Shown: positions 35,378-48,544, counted from the stretch's first letter. The stretch: 64,000 bases of DNA from Molossus alvarezi (GCA_037176705.1 CM073885.1:92132501-92196500); one strand, 5' to 3'. Notes: a model not told the origin generated them from the letters alone. Translations and numbers: made by a program.

Positions 35378-35560
35378 AGTCAGGTTTATTGAAGTATAAT
35401 TCACATATAATAAAATCTTCTCCTTTAACATGTACATTTGATAAGTTTTGAAAATATACACAATTTTGAAATCATCATCATCCTAAAAATGTAGAATAGT
35501 TTCACCAAAACAAAAAGCACAGTCATGCCACTTTAGAGTCACTATTTTCCCTCAAATAAT
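35378..35560 (-). mobile_element. L1M (L1MB/MC-like) 3'UTR fragment, minus strand
   Basis: 'gtttattgaagtataattc', 'acatataataaaatcttc' and 'gaaatcatcatcatcctaa' correspond to the antisense 3' end of L1MB/MC-type elements. Only about 180 bp remain. Confidence 0.65.
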
Positions 35561-35651
35561 AGTCTCTTTGACAAACTTTGATCTCTTTTTCTCCCTTACA
35601 AATGTGGTATGTATATTTTCTATCCATAATAAAATCAAGACACAAACATTC

Positions 35652-35900
35652 TTTTTTTTTTTTTAATTTTATTTTTGTTACAGATGTTTCTCCTTTTTTA
35701 CCCCAATGGCACCCTCCTCCCCAACCCCCTCACCCCGTCCCTGGCTTTGTTGTCCATGTCCATTGGTCATGCATACATGCATATAAGTTCTGTGATTTAT
35801 CTCTTCCCACCCTCACCATCCCCTCTTCTGAGGGTTGTCAGTCTGTACCCTACTTCCACATCTCTAGGTCTACCCTGTTCCTCAGACTGTTATGTTCATA
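35652..35900 (-). mobile_element. L1 3'UTR, 5'-truncated, minus strand
   Basis: It begins at a T-run, 'ttttgttacagatgtttctc', C-rich tract, 'tccatgtccattggtcatgc', and ends abruptly at 'gactgttatgttcata' just before coding sequence. It has the same family and state of preservation as the copy at 29.9 kb. A frame of 113 codons across it on the plus strand is antisense to L1 and not a gene. Confidence 0.85.
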
Positions 35901-35962
35901 TATACTCAATCTTATTTAGTAAATTTTAATCAAGTTTATTATCCTAGTAATTTTTTTCTTAT

Positions 35963-36178
35963 ATTTAAATTTTTTTTTCCTTTATTGACTTTAGAGAGAA
36001 AAGAAGGGAGAGGGAGAGAGATAGAAACATCGATGAGAGAACATTGATTGGCCACCTCCTGCATGCCCCACACTGGGAATCGGGTCCAAAACCTGGGTAT
36101 GTGCCCTGACTGGGAATCAAACTGGTGACCTCTTAGTGCATGGGTCGATGCTCAACCACAGAACCACATCAGCCGGGC
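35963..36178 (-). mobile_element. Ves-type SINE (subfamily B), minus strand
   Basis: T-run tail, 'cacctcctgcatgcccca', 'tatgtgccctgactggga', 'tcttagtgcatgggtcga' and head end 'cacatcagccgggc'. Confidence 0.91.
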
Positions 36179-36294
36179 TGTTTGCTCATATATTAAGGTG
36201 TTGAAGATACTAGCAATGAAATTCAAAAAATTGTGTATTCATAAGAATTCTCCCATAAGTACCTTAAATCTATTTTTTAATGATATTAACAGAG

Positions 36295-36530
36295 AATGTA
36301 TCTGAAGTGCTTACTATATGTGATACACTCTGTTGCGTTAGCTACAGGTGTGTTATCTCATTTTATGCAACTTAAGAACTTCCTATTATCCTCACCTGAT
36401 ATACGAGAAACTGTGACTTGGAGTTATCTAAGCTCTTGATATATCTAAGAGATATAAAACACTTGTCTATATAGTGATTAAATGGGAGAGGTAGGATCAT
36501 AACCTCGGTAATCTATTTCCAGACTCTAAG
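36295..36530 (-). mobile_element. MIR remnant, minus strand
   Basis: Antisense MIR phrases cover most of the element: 'agtgcttactatatgtgat', 'gtgttatctcattttatgc', 'ttcctattatcctcacctg', 'gagaaactgtgacttggag' and 'gtaggatcataacctcgg'. Confidence 0.7.
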
Positions 36531-37019
36531 TATAGCTCACAGAGGAAGAATTTGGAAAAGTAGGTCTTTGATTTGTATTTATGTAGTATAGATATAGAGA
36601 CACATGCACAATTCATACCAATGCAAGATGTGAGGATTTTAACATGTCCTAAAGAGTGGTATAATAATGCAGTATGTATTCCCATGGATAGAGGAAGAAA
36701 AGGTGCTGTAAGAAACCTTTCTCTTTAGTTAAAATTTTGGGACTTTATCTTTTTATTCCTTTGTTTTTTATTCATTAATAGAACTATTCAAGTCTTTTAA
36801 GTACCAAGCATGGTCAAATATGTCTTTATTTTTAAAAGCAGTGACGTTCAAACTTTTTTCGTCTGCTATCTTAAGACATTTTTTCTCATGATCCATTTCT
36901 TCTCCACATCAGTCAATACCTTTATAATAAAGGCTTCTGTAAAGAAAATAGTTCTATTTCCATACAGAATGCATTATTCTGCCCTATTGTAATTCATTTT
37001 TTAAATGTGGATTGTAAAA
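36531..37019. other. No gene or repeat recognised
   Basis: AT-rich. The plus-strand frame at 36810-36992 has no motif. Confidence 0.4.
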
Positions 37020-37508
37020 CATTAAATTTATTAATGAGGTGTACTTGACCTAAAGCATTAAGTTTAAGATGTACAACATGTTGATTTGAAATATTTTGCA
37101 ATTATGATTGTCACTATGTTAGCTGACCCCTCTATCATGTCATGTACTTATTTTGTGTGTGTGTGTGTGTGTGGCAAAAACAATTAAGATCTAGTCTTAG
37201 GAACTTTGAAGTTTCTAGTACTGAATTGTTGACTAGAATTACTTTGCTATGCATTTGATCTCTGGGACTTATTTATCTACTAGTTGCAATTTTGTACCTT
37301 TAAACATCATCTCCAATTCTTCACCCACCAGTTCCTGTCAACCACCATTCTGTTCTCTGCTTTTACAAGTTGGCTCTTTTAGATATTACATGTAAGTGAT
37401 ATCAAGCACAATTTGTCTTTCTCTGTCTGATATCTCACTTAGCATAATGCCTTCAAGATCCATCCTCATTGCCAGAAATGGCTGGTTTTCCATCTTTCTC
37501 ATTCCTGT

Positions 37509-37550
<42 letters not shown>

Positions 37551-38545
37551 CATCTTCTTTATCCATTTATCCATGAGTGGACACTAAGATTGTTTCCATA
37601 TTGTGGCTATGGTGCTACAATGAACATGGGAGTACAGATATATTTTCAATATTCTTTTAAATTTTCATTAGCTATATACGCAGAAGTGGAATTGCTGAAT
37701 CATATAGTAGTTCTATTTTTAATTCTTTAAGGAACTTCTGTACTGGTTTCCATAGTGACTTTACCAATTTACACTTTCACCAACAGTGAACAAAGTTTCC
37801 CTTTTTAAAATTTCTAGTCCATGCTTATCTCTAATCTTTTTTGTATTTTAAATTTTATTCTTTGGTTACAGATTAAATTCAGTATTATTTTGTATTAGTT
37901 TCAGGTAAACAGCTTGATGATTGCCATTCTCACAGGTGTGAGATATCTCATTGTGGTTTCAATTTGCGTTACCCTTTTGATTCATGATGTTGAGCATCTT
38001 TTTATGCACCTTTTGACCATTTGTATGTCTTCTTTGAAAATGTGCCTATTGAGTTTCTCTGCCCATTTTAAAATAAGGTTGTTCACTTTTTTGTTATTAC
38101 ATTGCATAAGCTTTTTAAATGTTTTGAATATTAACCTTTTATTCAATACAGTTAGCAAATATTTTCTCCCATTTCATGGCTATCTTTTAATTTTGTTGAT
38201 TGTATCTATTGCTGTGCAGAAGCTTTTTAGTTTGAAGTAGTTCTACTTGTTTATTTTTTTTTTTTTGCTTGTGCTTTTGGTGACATATTAAAAAAAAAAT
38301 CACGCTATGACCAAAGTCAAGGTCTTTCTATGTTTTCTTCTAGGCCTTTTATGGTATCACATTTAATGTTTAATACTTTAATCCATTTTGAGTTAATTTT
38401 TATGAGTAGTGCCTGTCTAGTATTCCCAACAACCTTTGTTGAAGAGACCGTCTTTTCCCCATTGAATGTTCTTGGCTCCCTTGTCATTTATTTGTTGATC
38501 ATACATAAGAGGGTTTATTTCTATTCTGTTCCATTTCAAGTTTAC
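37020..38545 (-). mobile_element. Old L1, 5'-truncated, minus strand
   Basis: Antisense L1 3'UTR ('gttcctgtcaaccaccattc' near 37329), then ORF2 C-terminal coding region: 'ttagcataatgccttcaag', 'cattctcacaggtgtgaga', 'gctgtgcagaagctttttag'. It ends near 'ttatttctattctgttcc'. Large TG microsatellites sit at about 37155-37172 and 37509-37549, and a 65-bp piece of a different L1 3'UTR at about 37847-37912. No usable frame remains. Confidence 0.8.
37509..37549. repeat. (TG)n microsatellite inside L1
   Basis: About 20 TG units. They occupy the place where the L1 normally reads 'attgtgtatatgtacc', so the tract most likely expanded from that short TG/TA seed. Confidence 0.9.
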
Positions 38546-38649
38546 ATCAGTTACATCATATTACTATCTTTTATAAAGTACCTCACATGTAGTCTGTATA
38601 TAATAATTGTCTTTCCTCCATTATTACCTCCTGTCTTTCTTCCTGTGCA

Positions 38650-38698
38650 TACTGTATGTTATTTATTTATTTGTTTGTTTGTTTATGTATTTATTTAT
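38650..38698. repeat. (TTTA/TTTG)n simple repeat
   Basis: Tetranucleotide tract made of TTTA and TTTG units, joined to the T-rich tail side of the following SINE. Confidence 0.8.
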
Positions 38699-38943
38699 TT
38701 TATCTTCACCTGAGGACATTTTTGCATTTTTTTCAGATAGAGCTGGGGGAAGAGAAGGGGGAAGAGAGAGAGAGAGAGAAACATCCATGTGAGAGAGACA
38801 CATCGACTGGTTGCCACCCACACAACCCCAACTGGGGCCAGGGACAAACTGCAACCAAGGTACATGCCCTTAGTGGGAACCAAACCTGGGACTCTGTGGT
38901 CTGAGGGCTGATGCTCTAACAGCTGAGCCAAACCGGCCAGGGC
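38699..38943 (-). mobile_element. Ves-type SINE (subfamily A), minus strand
   Basis: Antisense tail 'cttcacctgaggacatt', body with GA-rich run and head 'gagccaaaccggccagggc'. 'tatgttat' on the left (about 38654) and 'tatgttat' after the head (about 38948) could be a short duplication. Confidence 0.9.
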
Positions 38944-41087
38944 ACCATATGTTATAATGTTATGCAATTTATCCACTTGGCTAATTTAGGTGTTCTGACT
39001 AGAAAGGCAGGTGTTTTTATGCTCAGTTGTTTGTCGATCCTTATATTCTTCTCTCCAAAACCTGTCCCCTCTCAACTTCTATTCACATTTCTAAACATAT
39101 AGCAAAAAATTATTACTCTTTCTGTGTAAACTAACTTTTTTTCTTGGTCAAAAGTAGGGTATAAAAAATTTGGCGGCCAACTCTGCTTTATCTTGTTTGT
39201 ATTACTGAGAAATATGTTCCATTATAAAAATTGTATATCCCTCAAATGTCAGGTTTATATTTTGTTGAGCTATTCTTAAAGATAAATTTCATAGACTTTG
39301 GTTAATATAACTTTATAAAATTTTGGTGATCCGTACTTATGTGTGACCTTCAATAATATGGTAATTTATTTAAATGTGCTTTACTAATTAAGAATATTTA
39401 AAATAGGAGTGCACTTAAATTACTCTTACCAATTATCTATATAAGAAATTATTGAAATGATCAATTACCATAATCAACAATCATTACTGAAATAAGATAA
39501 TAAGCATCTTCAAAATAGTGGCTGCCTGATTTTTTTAAAAATGTTTTTCTTTGGGGATTTCAATTTTGTTTCCCTAAGCATTTCTCTTTAGAAGATTATG
39601 GACCATAAAGTCTATACCATAACACAAACCAAATATTTTACTAATGCCATTAATGTTTTTCAGGTAAAAATGACAGATATGTTAGAAAGAAGTATATGCA
39701 TTTTCTATTTTAAGTTGAATTTTATCCTTTTTATGCTTGAACAATAGAAATTGAAAGAAGGTCAGGGATCTTAGTCCCATTCCCTCTATTTAAATAATTC
39801 TAATAATTAAAGGCAGATTGTTGGGAATTTTTTTCCTTGAAGCTCTTTAGGGACCCAAATTTTATGAACTATGTCATTAACCACTTAGTTGTTTATTTCT
39901 TTGTGACTCGAGATTTTTTTTCCCCCCTGAATATCCAATGGAATCTTTCTCACTTTCTATGAATCAAGTCCTCGTAGTGACTATCATAACAGTTATCAAA
40001 GTAAATAGTCTTTTATATATTCCAAAGCCCTGATTATATTGTTAACTGGTCTTCTCTATTCTGAATTAACCAATGTATCATTTATTTTTCTATTTTGTGC
40101 ACTTTTCTATTTTGTGCACTTAACCATTTACTGAAGTGTTGTTTTTAATGCTTCAGTGAGTAAAGTGACTCATATTGGATAGCATATGATTAAAGGCCAG
40201 TGCAGCAAATAGGATCATTCTAGTAGTCGAAACAATACAACTACAATAATAGAAGGCATTCTTGGTGTTTCTAAATTGTTGGAAAGGAGCAGAAGTCATG
40301 GGATATCACTGGAGAATTTGACCTCATAGCTGTAAACCAGAGTTCAAAAGTTTCCACAGCCCCAAGACTACCACAAAAACCTTCTCTCAAGGTCCTCAAT
40401 GCTGTGTGTGGCTGGTGCAGTAGCCTCTCAATTTTCACATGTCTACAACGTTGACATCTGGCATGAAGAACAACGAGAATATGCCCTTCGTTTTACTCCC
40501 TTTCTCCTGAATCTCACATGAATGCCCCTGGTGGTTAAAACTTAATTTGTAAGTAAGTGTTACGTCTACTAATTTGTGAAGATAAGAAAAATATATAACA
40601 ATTGTAAAGAACTACACTGGTGAGGCAGAGCAATGGCCAAATTGTGACTAAATGAAGAACATAGAGTAAATGGGTATTTCTCTGTGACATGTTTAGCTGT
40701 TACTATGTTCAGCTATTACTATGATATCATAGAAGATTTCATATAATGAACCAATGAATCTCCTGTATTATATTGGCACCAATCTCCCATTTGTTAATGG
40801 TATTAGCTAATTAACATCATAGGAAAATAGTATGTATATAAATAATATAGTGCAAATTAGTGGAAAAATAAACTATTTTAGTTTAAATTAAGTTACAATA
40901 ATATTTAAGTCACAGATCAAAATTAATTCCAGGAAGATAAAATAAAATTATAAAGTATTAGAATAAAATATAAGTAAATGTTTATATATTCTTATAGAAA
41001 TTAGTCTTTTTACAGGTCTCATTAAAACTACAAAACCTAAAGGCAAACATTGAAATAAACTGCACTATAAACTTCACTCTAATCATT
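38944..41087. other. AT-rich DNA, no gene recognised
   Basis: About 2.1 kb without an assignable transposon. 40340-40520 is less AT-rich ('caaggtcctcaatgctgtg', 'cccctggtggttaaaac') and may be a very old repeat, but I cannot name it. A direct repeat of 'tctattttgtgcact' lies near 40090-40121. Confidence 0.5.
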
Positions 41088-41495
41088 TCTGATTTTATTT
41101 GTTTTCTTCTTGGTGAGTCTAGCTGAGGGTTTACCCTTTTTTTTTTTTTTTTATCTTTTCAAAGAACTGGCTCTTAGTTTCATTAATCTTTTCTATTGTC
41201 TTTGCAATTTATATTTTATTTATTTCTACTCTGATCTTTGTTATATCCTTCCTATTATTAACTTTTGCCTTCATTTCTTTTGTGTTTCTCTAGTTCCTTT
41301 AGGTGTAAAGTTAGGTTGCTTATTTTAGAATTTTCTTTTTTCTTGAGATAGGCATTGCTATAAACTTTCCACTTAGAACTACTCTTTGTGCTTCTTTTAG
41401 GTTTTGGTATGTTGGATTTTCATTTTCATTTGTCCCAAGGCATTTTTTAAATTTCACTTTTGATTTCTTATTTGATCGTTCAGTTGTTCAATTGC
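41088..41495 (-). mobile_element. Old L1 ORF2 internal fragment, minus strand
   Basis: 'cttggtgagtctagctgag', 'tctactctgatctttgttat', 'cttgagataggcattgct' and 'tcatttgtcccaaggcat' are antisense to the linker between endonuclease and RT in L1 ORF2. The same part occurs at 14150-14530 and 52730-53090. Both the 3'UTR and the 5' end are missing, so this is a piece left after deletion. Confidence 0.75.
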
Positions 41496-43949
41496 CAGAA
41501 GAAAATTTACTGTTAAGAGTTTATCCTAAATATATATTTGCCTATATAGGCAAAAATTTATCTATAAAAGTGTTAATTTTAGTGGGATATTATTACAGTG
41601 ATAACCTATAAACAACTAAAATGTCAAAAAAAAACCACACACCTGCATTGGTGAAATAAAGCGGGATTGATTCCTATAATATTTATTAGATTTTTATGAT
41701 GTTAAGTTATATATACATATGAATTTTAAAATAGATTCTCAATATATTAAGTGAAAATAAAAGGTTATAGAGTATGTTCTTCATATTGTAAAACAAGTAA
41801 TATTTTTTTTCTGGCAGTGGCTCTCTTTGTCTCTTGCTCTCTCTGCATATACAGTATACAAATATTTACAAATGAATAAATAAATAAATAAATGGTCAAA
41901 AGAAAGATTGAAAAGCTCTACACCAAAGAATTAGCGATAGTTATTTCTAGGAGTTTAAGCCATTTCCTACTTTTTTTACCCCAATATCTCTGTTGTTTTA
42001 TGTTTTATTAATTTAATGTGTACTCCTGTGTCAATTAGAAAAAATAACTTTTATATAAACAAAAGTCTATTTTGAAATGAAAGAGTAGAAAAGAAAATAA
42101 CATAAATACACAAGCCTATTCTTTGTAGAAACTAGTAGACAATATCAACAAATTCAATTCAAGAAAAATAAAAGGAAAAACAGACCAGGAGAAAGGAAAT
42201 ATGACCACAAATATGATAAAAATTACAATATATAAAATAACTTTTAAGAAAATAAATTAGAAATACCGATATATTATTTTCCCTTAAATTGATTTAGTAC
42301 TATATAAAAATCCTCAGCAATAACTGTAAATACTTATATAAACATTCAGTACATTACATTTATGGGAAATTATTTGAAAAATTTTAGGAACCACATTACA
42401 TTTCTGTTCAGTGGTATAAAAAAAATAAAAAAAAAGACTAGCAGTATGCAAACTATTGCATAAACACTAGTATAATCTAAATGTTGAGCCCAACAAAGTA
42501 ATCAAGAGCAGAAAAAATTACAAGTGTCATGTTGGAAATAGCATTTTAGGAAAATGGATTTGGTCGAGAAGTATGAAGTACATTTTGTGTGGGAGAGGTT
42601 AGACTTACTGAGGCTCTCTATATCAAAACTGAGTTGAATGAAAAAGATAAATAAGAGAGGCATTTAGGGATAAAACATAGTACTGGATAATTACATTTGA
42701 TTAAATTTCTGAATAAACCTGAACAAACCAAATATCCACTTCATGCTCTGTTATTTCAGATACAGACTCTGAGTTGTGTATATTGTTGGGTTTACATTTG
42801 AATCTCAGAGCTCCAAGAGATCTATGGTTTTAGATTAGTATAACAATGGTCTTGGTGTATGTGGTGGGTGGAGGATGAGGTGGATGGGAGCCAGTAATTG
42901 AGGTTACATTCCCACTTTAGCCCAAACAATTCAACTCTTATTTAATATATAATTTTTTTAATATACTTTATCTATCCTGTAATAGTAGTCAACAGTGCAA
43001 TGGTGGAGATACTAGTTAGAGTTTCACACAAGAACACCTTTTATTTCCTATTGAATACCAGTATATGTCATTTCACCCCCAATGTCTAATAACTTATCCA
43101 CAGCTTGCTGAGTCTCTGATATGGGGCCATTTGTATTTTTAGAATTCTCTTTACATTTTCATGAGCTCTTGCCTCTCTCCCTCCCCTGTCTCTTGTCTGT
43201 CCCCTTTTCTTAGTACAGGTGAAGATAATTGAACTTATTAGAGTCCTTCCTTATTTTGTAGTAAGATCTGAAGGAGTTGATGTATAACCTGTTATTGAAT
43301 TTATTTTATTAGTTTCTCCCTCATCCTCCATTCATCCTCTACCTCTGGTAAGCATCTACTTTTATGTTTTAATTTTATATTTTTTATTTTCCCTTTATAA
43401 TTATTTGTTACATTAATAAACATGATTTTTAAGGAAAAATGATACCCTAAGACAAATAATCTACTTCCATCTTTCCAATTCAGTGTTTTCTTCTTTCAAT
43501 CTCTATCCTGTTCCTTCTGGTGTCTGCTTCCATATTCATAAAGTATATCCTTCAAATACTCTTTTTATTTGTAATTGTAGTCATTTTTTACTGATTTCTT
43601 TCTCACTGTGGTTATAAGAATTTAGCTTGTTGAACTACCATCCTGGGGTGCCTATTTAAGTCCCTATCCTCTTCCCAATAAAAATATTGTAATTTTTGAT
43701 TAAACAAATATATAAAGTTTATCTTATATTGACTATGACTGATTACTTAAGATATCAATGTACTAAAGTTTCTTGTTTTTTGTTGTTGTTATTTCCAGTT
43801 TATAACCTTGTGTTCTCTCTTTGCTTAATTTTCTATGTAATTTTTCAAAATTTAGAAGAGAACTGTAAAATCTCTCTGGATGTTCTCTTATACATAGTTA
43901 AACACATCGGGGACTAGACGAGGTTTTTTGTTTTGTTTTTTTCTATTTG
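41496..43949. other. AT-rich DNA, no gene recognised
   Basis: About 2.4 kb. An (AAAT)n tract is at about 41875-41893 and A-runs near 42418-42436. Frames such as 43696-43917 (plus) show no motif. No transposon could be identified with confidence. Confidence 0.5.
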
Positions 43950-44640
43950 ATCTTTTTTTTTTTTGAAGACTTTCATGCACCCTTCTTCTAATCCTATGAT
44001 CTGGATGAGTGATTTCATACTAGGTCTTCTCTTCCTTTGTTTTTACACTACTTATATGAAGAAGAACCTCTGAAACTACTGGAAGTAAATTTTTGATAAT
44101 TATTTATCAGAAAGCATCCTTGTTGTACTCATACACTTAATTGATTATTTGTCTATCTTCAGATTTCTAAGTTAATCTCTGCCCCCACTCCAAAAAAAAA
44201 AACAAAAAGGCATTGATCTATTGTCTTCTAGCTTCCAATGCTGCTATTCTGACTTTTGATTCTTATATGCGAGCTGTACTATTCTAAATAGCAGTTTTTC
44301 TTATATTCTCCAGGTCCCTACTATCCCAAAATTTCATGATAAAATGCCATAGTGTAGTACTTCAGGGGCACTAGACAAACCCTTGTAGTCTTTTAAAAAT
44401 CTAATGTCCTTCAATTCTAGGAAATTTATTTAAATTCTTTTTCTTAATAATTTTCTCTTCATTATTTTTATTTATAGATTACTTCTTTTTCAGGTTTTTA
44501 TATTCCCGAGCTGATGCTATAATTTCTTTAATTTTTCTCTAGTTTCCACTGATTTAATTCTTATTCTAATTTTAAATATTTTTCCTTAATGTAGCATCCA
44601 TTCTTCAATATACAAAACTGAACTTGTAAATGAAAGTTTT
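43950..44640 (-). mobile_element. Possible ancient L1-type ORF1 region, antisense
   Basis: The plus strand shows the word order seen in antisense L1 ORF1 elsewhere in the window: 'gatctggatgagtgatttc', 'atgctgctattctgacttt', 'tgtccttcaattctaggaa', and 'gcatccattcttcaatat'. It is far more decayed. I place it as an ancient L1M- or HAL1-like 5' part with moderate doubt. Confidence 0.4.
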
Positions 44641-46609
44641 TACTATAGAAAATTCTCTGACCCTTTTCATTGGGAGTTACAAGATTTCAGTGTCTACTTG
44701 TGTTTTCTCTGTGCTGGTCTGATTCTTGAGAACGAATGTCTCAAATTCCCATGTGGAGGATATAAACTTGGCTTCCAGAATTCTTGGAACATGGTGGGAT
44801 AAGTGGCTAGGGGTGTTAATATTGAGGATAAAAACAGAGACCAGATGAACATTAAATTCTTGTTTTTTGTCTCCAAATATTAAAGTTTGGAAAGTGATGG
44901 AATGAAACTACTTGTAGCAGAAATATGGAAATTAGGGATTAAAGCTAATTTGAGAGCAAGAATAATGCCCTTTGCTGTTGAATTTGAAGTGATGTTGAGA
45001 AATGAGGTGAGAATATCACTCAGCTGGATATAAGTATGGGTGTATGGGTATATGGGTATTACTTAAGTAGGATTAAATTTCAAGTTAAAAGGATGCTATG
45101 TTTATCATTAATTACTTCTGGTTACCTTAAGCTGTATGTGAATATTTTAACAGCTAACAGTATTGTTTTTTAGTACATCCTCTTATCAGTAAAGAAAAAA
45201 ATGTCTAACGGCTAGTGTATTTCTCCTTTTAAATACATATATAATATTCTGATGGTCAATAACAGTGTGTTGTTATCTCAGAGTTAATAGTTTTATCTAA
45301 TTATACCAAAACAATAAAAATGCAAAAAAACAAGGTTTAAAATAAGATATGCATGGGCAAATTAGTGCAAAGACTGATCCACTTAAGCTATTAATATAAA
45401 GACTATGGAGCCTTATTTTCACATGAAATGTTTAGTAGAATCAAAACATCAGGGCGGCATGCACAGAGGGCATTCTTCCTCAGCAATGAGGATTATCCTC
45501 TATATTTGGCTACTGCTACAGTTTAGATGTTCGCTGTGATGCCATCTGTTAAGGTTGATTGTGCAGTGACCTTAGGCAGTCTGAAACCTGTTCAATTGAG
45601 CCCATATATAGAGTTCTGGGTGGAAACCAGGAGGACAGATGGTAGGGTTGGAGATGAGGAACTTGTTTGTTACAGCTGATGAAAATCATTCTTCTTGCCA
45701 AAGCCATTAAATGTGATATCCTTGGCACAGCATTTCTCAACAAATAGGGTGTCCCACTTGGTGGGTTAGCTGCAGGTGAATTGAAGCATTCAACAGTCTG
45801 ACTATTTAGGTTTGCTTAATTCTTTACTTTTACATGCCTGATATCCTAAGATTAAGTCAATGTTCAGCAACAGGACACTTTGTGGTCATTTAAATACAGC
45901 ATTTCACATATGTAGTTTTATAAATATACATGTACAATGGATAGTACAAGCTGGACTATAATTCTGCATCTATGTAAAATATTTTCACCTGAATAGAAAC
46001 AAATAGGAGAAAAATCCTCCTATAAGGAAATTGAACAAAAATTCAAATATATCAACTAATTCTTCATATTCATATATGTGTATCATACAAACTTCTCAAT
46101 TCCAATTATTTAAGAAGATGTATTAAAACTCTTTCATAGGAAATAAAAATGTATATGATCAGACAAGATAATTATTGTTAAGTGGTTTTTACAACTTGGG
46201 AAGCAGAAAATTTTGCTCATGCACATAAATATTTCCTCTCTATATTTGACTGCCCTAAAATGCTACTCACTTGAAAAATTCATATCTAAGCTCCATAAAC
46301 TAAAGAATAATGTTCAAGCAGTTATTAAGCAAAGGATATTTAAAGAGTCAAAATTAAAAGTGAAAAACAGTGAACACTATAGATTATATCACTAATCAAA
46401 TTTCCTGTTTCCTAAAAAGGTTTTAGGTCTGATTATGCATATCAGACATATGCCTTATTTTAAATATAGCAAGGGAAGTGGTATGATGGCAGTCTATGGG
46501 TGATATGTTTCAGGAGTCTATATTTAAAAACATGTATATTCTACCAAAGAAATATACATATGTATATATTTTACTGTTTGTGCAACTTGTATTGTTATGT
46601 AACTTTTAC
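44641..46609. other. No gene or repeat recognised
   Basis: About 2 kb. 45430-45790 is somewhat less AT-rich and may be unique conserved sequence; nothing specific can be shown. The frame at 45549-45743 (minus) has no motif. Confidence 0.45.
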
Positions 46610-47110
46610 CCCTTTAGTCAATATATTTCAGAGATCTTCCTGACTTCACATTGAATTCTTCAATCCTTTGAACTGCATAAGATGAACGTCATTTAATTTA
46701 TTTAGCCAGATCTATGTGAACGGACGTGTGGGTTGTTATTTGTAATTTTTCTTCTTTCTTTATTATTGACAATAGTATAGAGACAGTCTTATATATATGC
46801 TTGTTGTACCCATATTTGAATATTTTCTAAAAAAGATACATGGAAATGTGATTTCATTATGACAAATTAGATGAACTTTTCAGATTAATATTTCCCTATA
46901 TCCCACCAAGGTGCCTCTACTAATTTAAACTCTTAGCAGTGGGTTATGAGATTGCTATTTTCCACAAAGTTGAAAACAACTAATCTTAAAAAAAGTTTTT
47001 AGTTTTACTAGTTATATGTCTGATAAATATATGTAATTGTTGTCTTCATTTGTATTTCTCTATCAAGATGAATATATTGCTTTTCCCTCTTTAATCAATT
47101 TATGTGAGAG
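46610..47110 (-). mobile_element. Ancient L1M fragment, minus strand
   Basis: Degraded antisense ORF2-end phrases: 'tgtgggttgttatttgtaa', 'gtgcctctactaatttaaac', 'gcagtgggttatgagatt' and 'cttcatttgtatttctcta'. It is old, with no frame left. Confidence 0.5.
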
Positions 47111-47389
47111 AATATTCATTTATCATTCGTATGCCTGTTTATTCAATAGATATCTATTGACTACCTATTTTGTATTTGACACTGATTATACACTGCTGAA
47201 CAAAGTTGAAACAATGCCTCACTTCTCAGAGCTTATCATGTAAAGAGTGTGTTAAAATAAATCAATCTTATTGATAATTAGTATTTATAATTGTTTAATC
47301 TTCTCCAAGTCTGTGATTATTTCCATGACTTATTCTGTTATAACTGTGATTTTGCTGTGATTTTTACCCTTAAGTTTATTTATATTTTA

Positions 47390-48056
47390 TGATTTTATAG
47401 TTCTCCCTAGTATGTGTTTGAAGTTCATCCATGTTGTTGTGTTTCTTCCTTTTTATTGTTGTGTAATATTCTATTGTACAATATACTAAAACATGTTTGT
47501 TTATTATTTTTAAATGTTAGGTTATTTTGTTTCTACTATTGTAAAGTAGACTGCTATGAACATGCTTTTACAAGATTTTTTTTTTTGTAGGAATACACTT
47601 TTATTTTCTTGGAAATATACCTAGGAATAGAATTATGTGGTTGGAAAGTAGTTGCATGTTTGATTTTATGAGAAATTGCAAGATAATACAAATATACAAA
47701 GTCATTGTACTCTTTTAACCCCTCCCCCACCAATAATACGAGATGATTCAATGAGTCCATATCTGCACTACAAATTTAGCCATTCTTGAGTGCATACAGT
47801 TTCATGCCTTTATGGTCCGGATTTACGTTTCTCTGATTGCTCTTGGTATTCAGTAACTTTCTGTTACGTACTTGCCATTCATCCATCTTTATTTGTGAAC
47901 TGTTTTTTAGCAGTCTTTTTGCCCATTTTTAATGGGTTATTTGCTTTTCACCATTGACTTGTGGGTGTTCTTCATGTATTCTGAAAATAAGTCCTTTTTT
48001 AGATAGTTGTGTTGTAAATATTTCCTCCTTTTCTGTGGCTTGAGATAGCAACTGAA
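47390..48056 (-). mobile_element. Ancient L1M fragment, minus strand
   Basis: 'gttcatccatgttgttgtg', 'ttgttgtgtaatattctat', 'tacctaggaatagaattatg', 'gtttctctgattgctctt' and 'tcttcatgtattctgaaaa' follow the antisense order of the last 700 bp of L1 ORF2. With the piece at 46.6-47.1 kb it may represent two copies, since the same ORF2 part is partly repeated. Confidence 0.6.
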
Positions 48057-48145
48057 TATTTGTTATGTACCAGGTGTACGAATAAGCCCATTAGAAATAT
48101 TATGTCATGTAATCTTCCCAATAATATTAGAAATATACTGAGAAT
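48057..48145 (-). mobile_element. Short MIR remnant, minus strand
   Basis: 'tatttgttatgtaccaggt' and 'attatgtcatgtaatcttcc' match the antisense 3' half of MIR. About 85 bp remain. Confidence 0.55.
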
Positions 48146-48544
48146 TTAGTTGAGATTATTTTTTATTTTTAATATAAATTTGGCTTTATATGATTTTCTT
48201 ATCACTTCTATTTTTCCATAGTGCTTTTCATATTTTTTTAAGTTTATATTTTGAAAGGATAGCATGTTTTCTGTTTAGGAAATGGAATTTTCATGCTCAA
48301 AGTTTTTATCTTTTTCTCTGTATTCTTTAATAATTTATCAAGCCAAACTTCACTGCTTCCATTAAGTAGTGTTGGCATAGGTCCACTAAGTTTGTTTCCT
48401 CAACACTCATGTTTTTTATAAATAATTATTTCTCTTTATTCAGTTTTTCCTCATAAATTCTGTTTGTATATACATTTAATTTCCCTTTGAATCATATTGA
48501 AAATATGAATTTTAGGAAAGTTATTTCTAAATTTTTTTGTGTGA
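48146..48544. other. AT-rich DNA, nothing recognised
   Basis: No gene or repeat seen. Confidence 0.4.

Noticed and set aside
40090..40121. Direct repeat 'tctattttgtgcact' as a target-site duplication
   Set aside because: The two copies are almost adjacent with no element between them; a simple local duplication.
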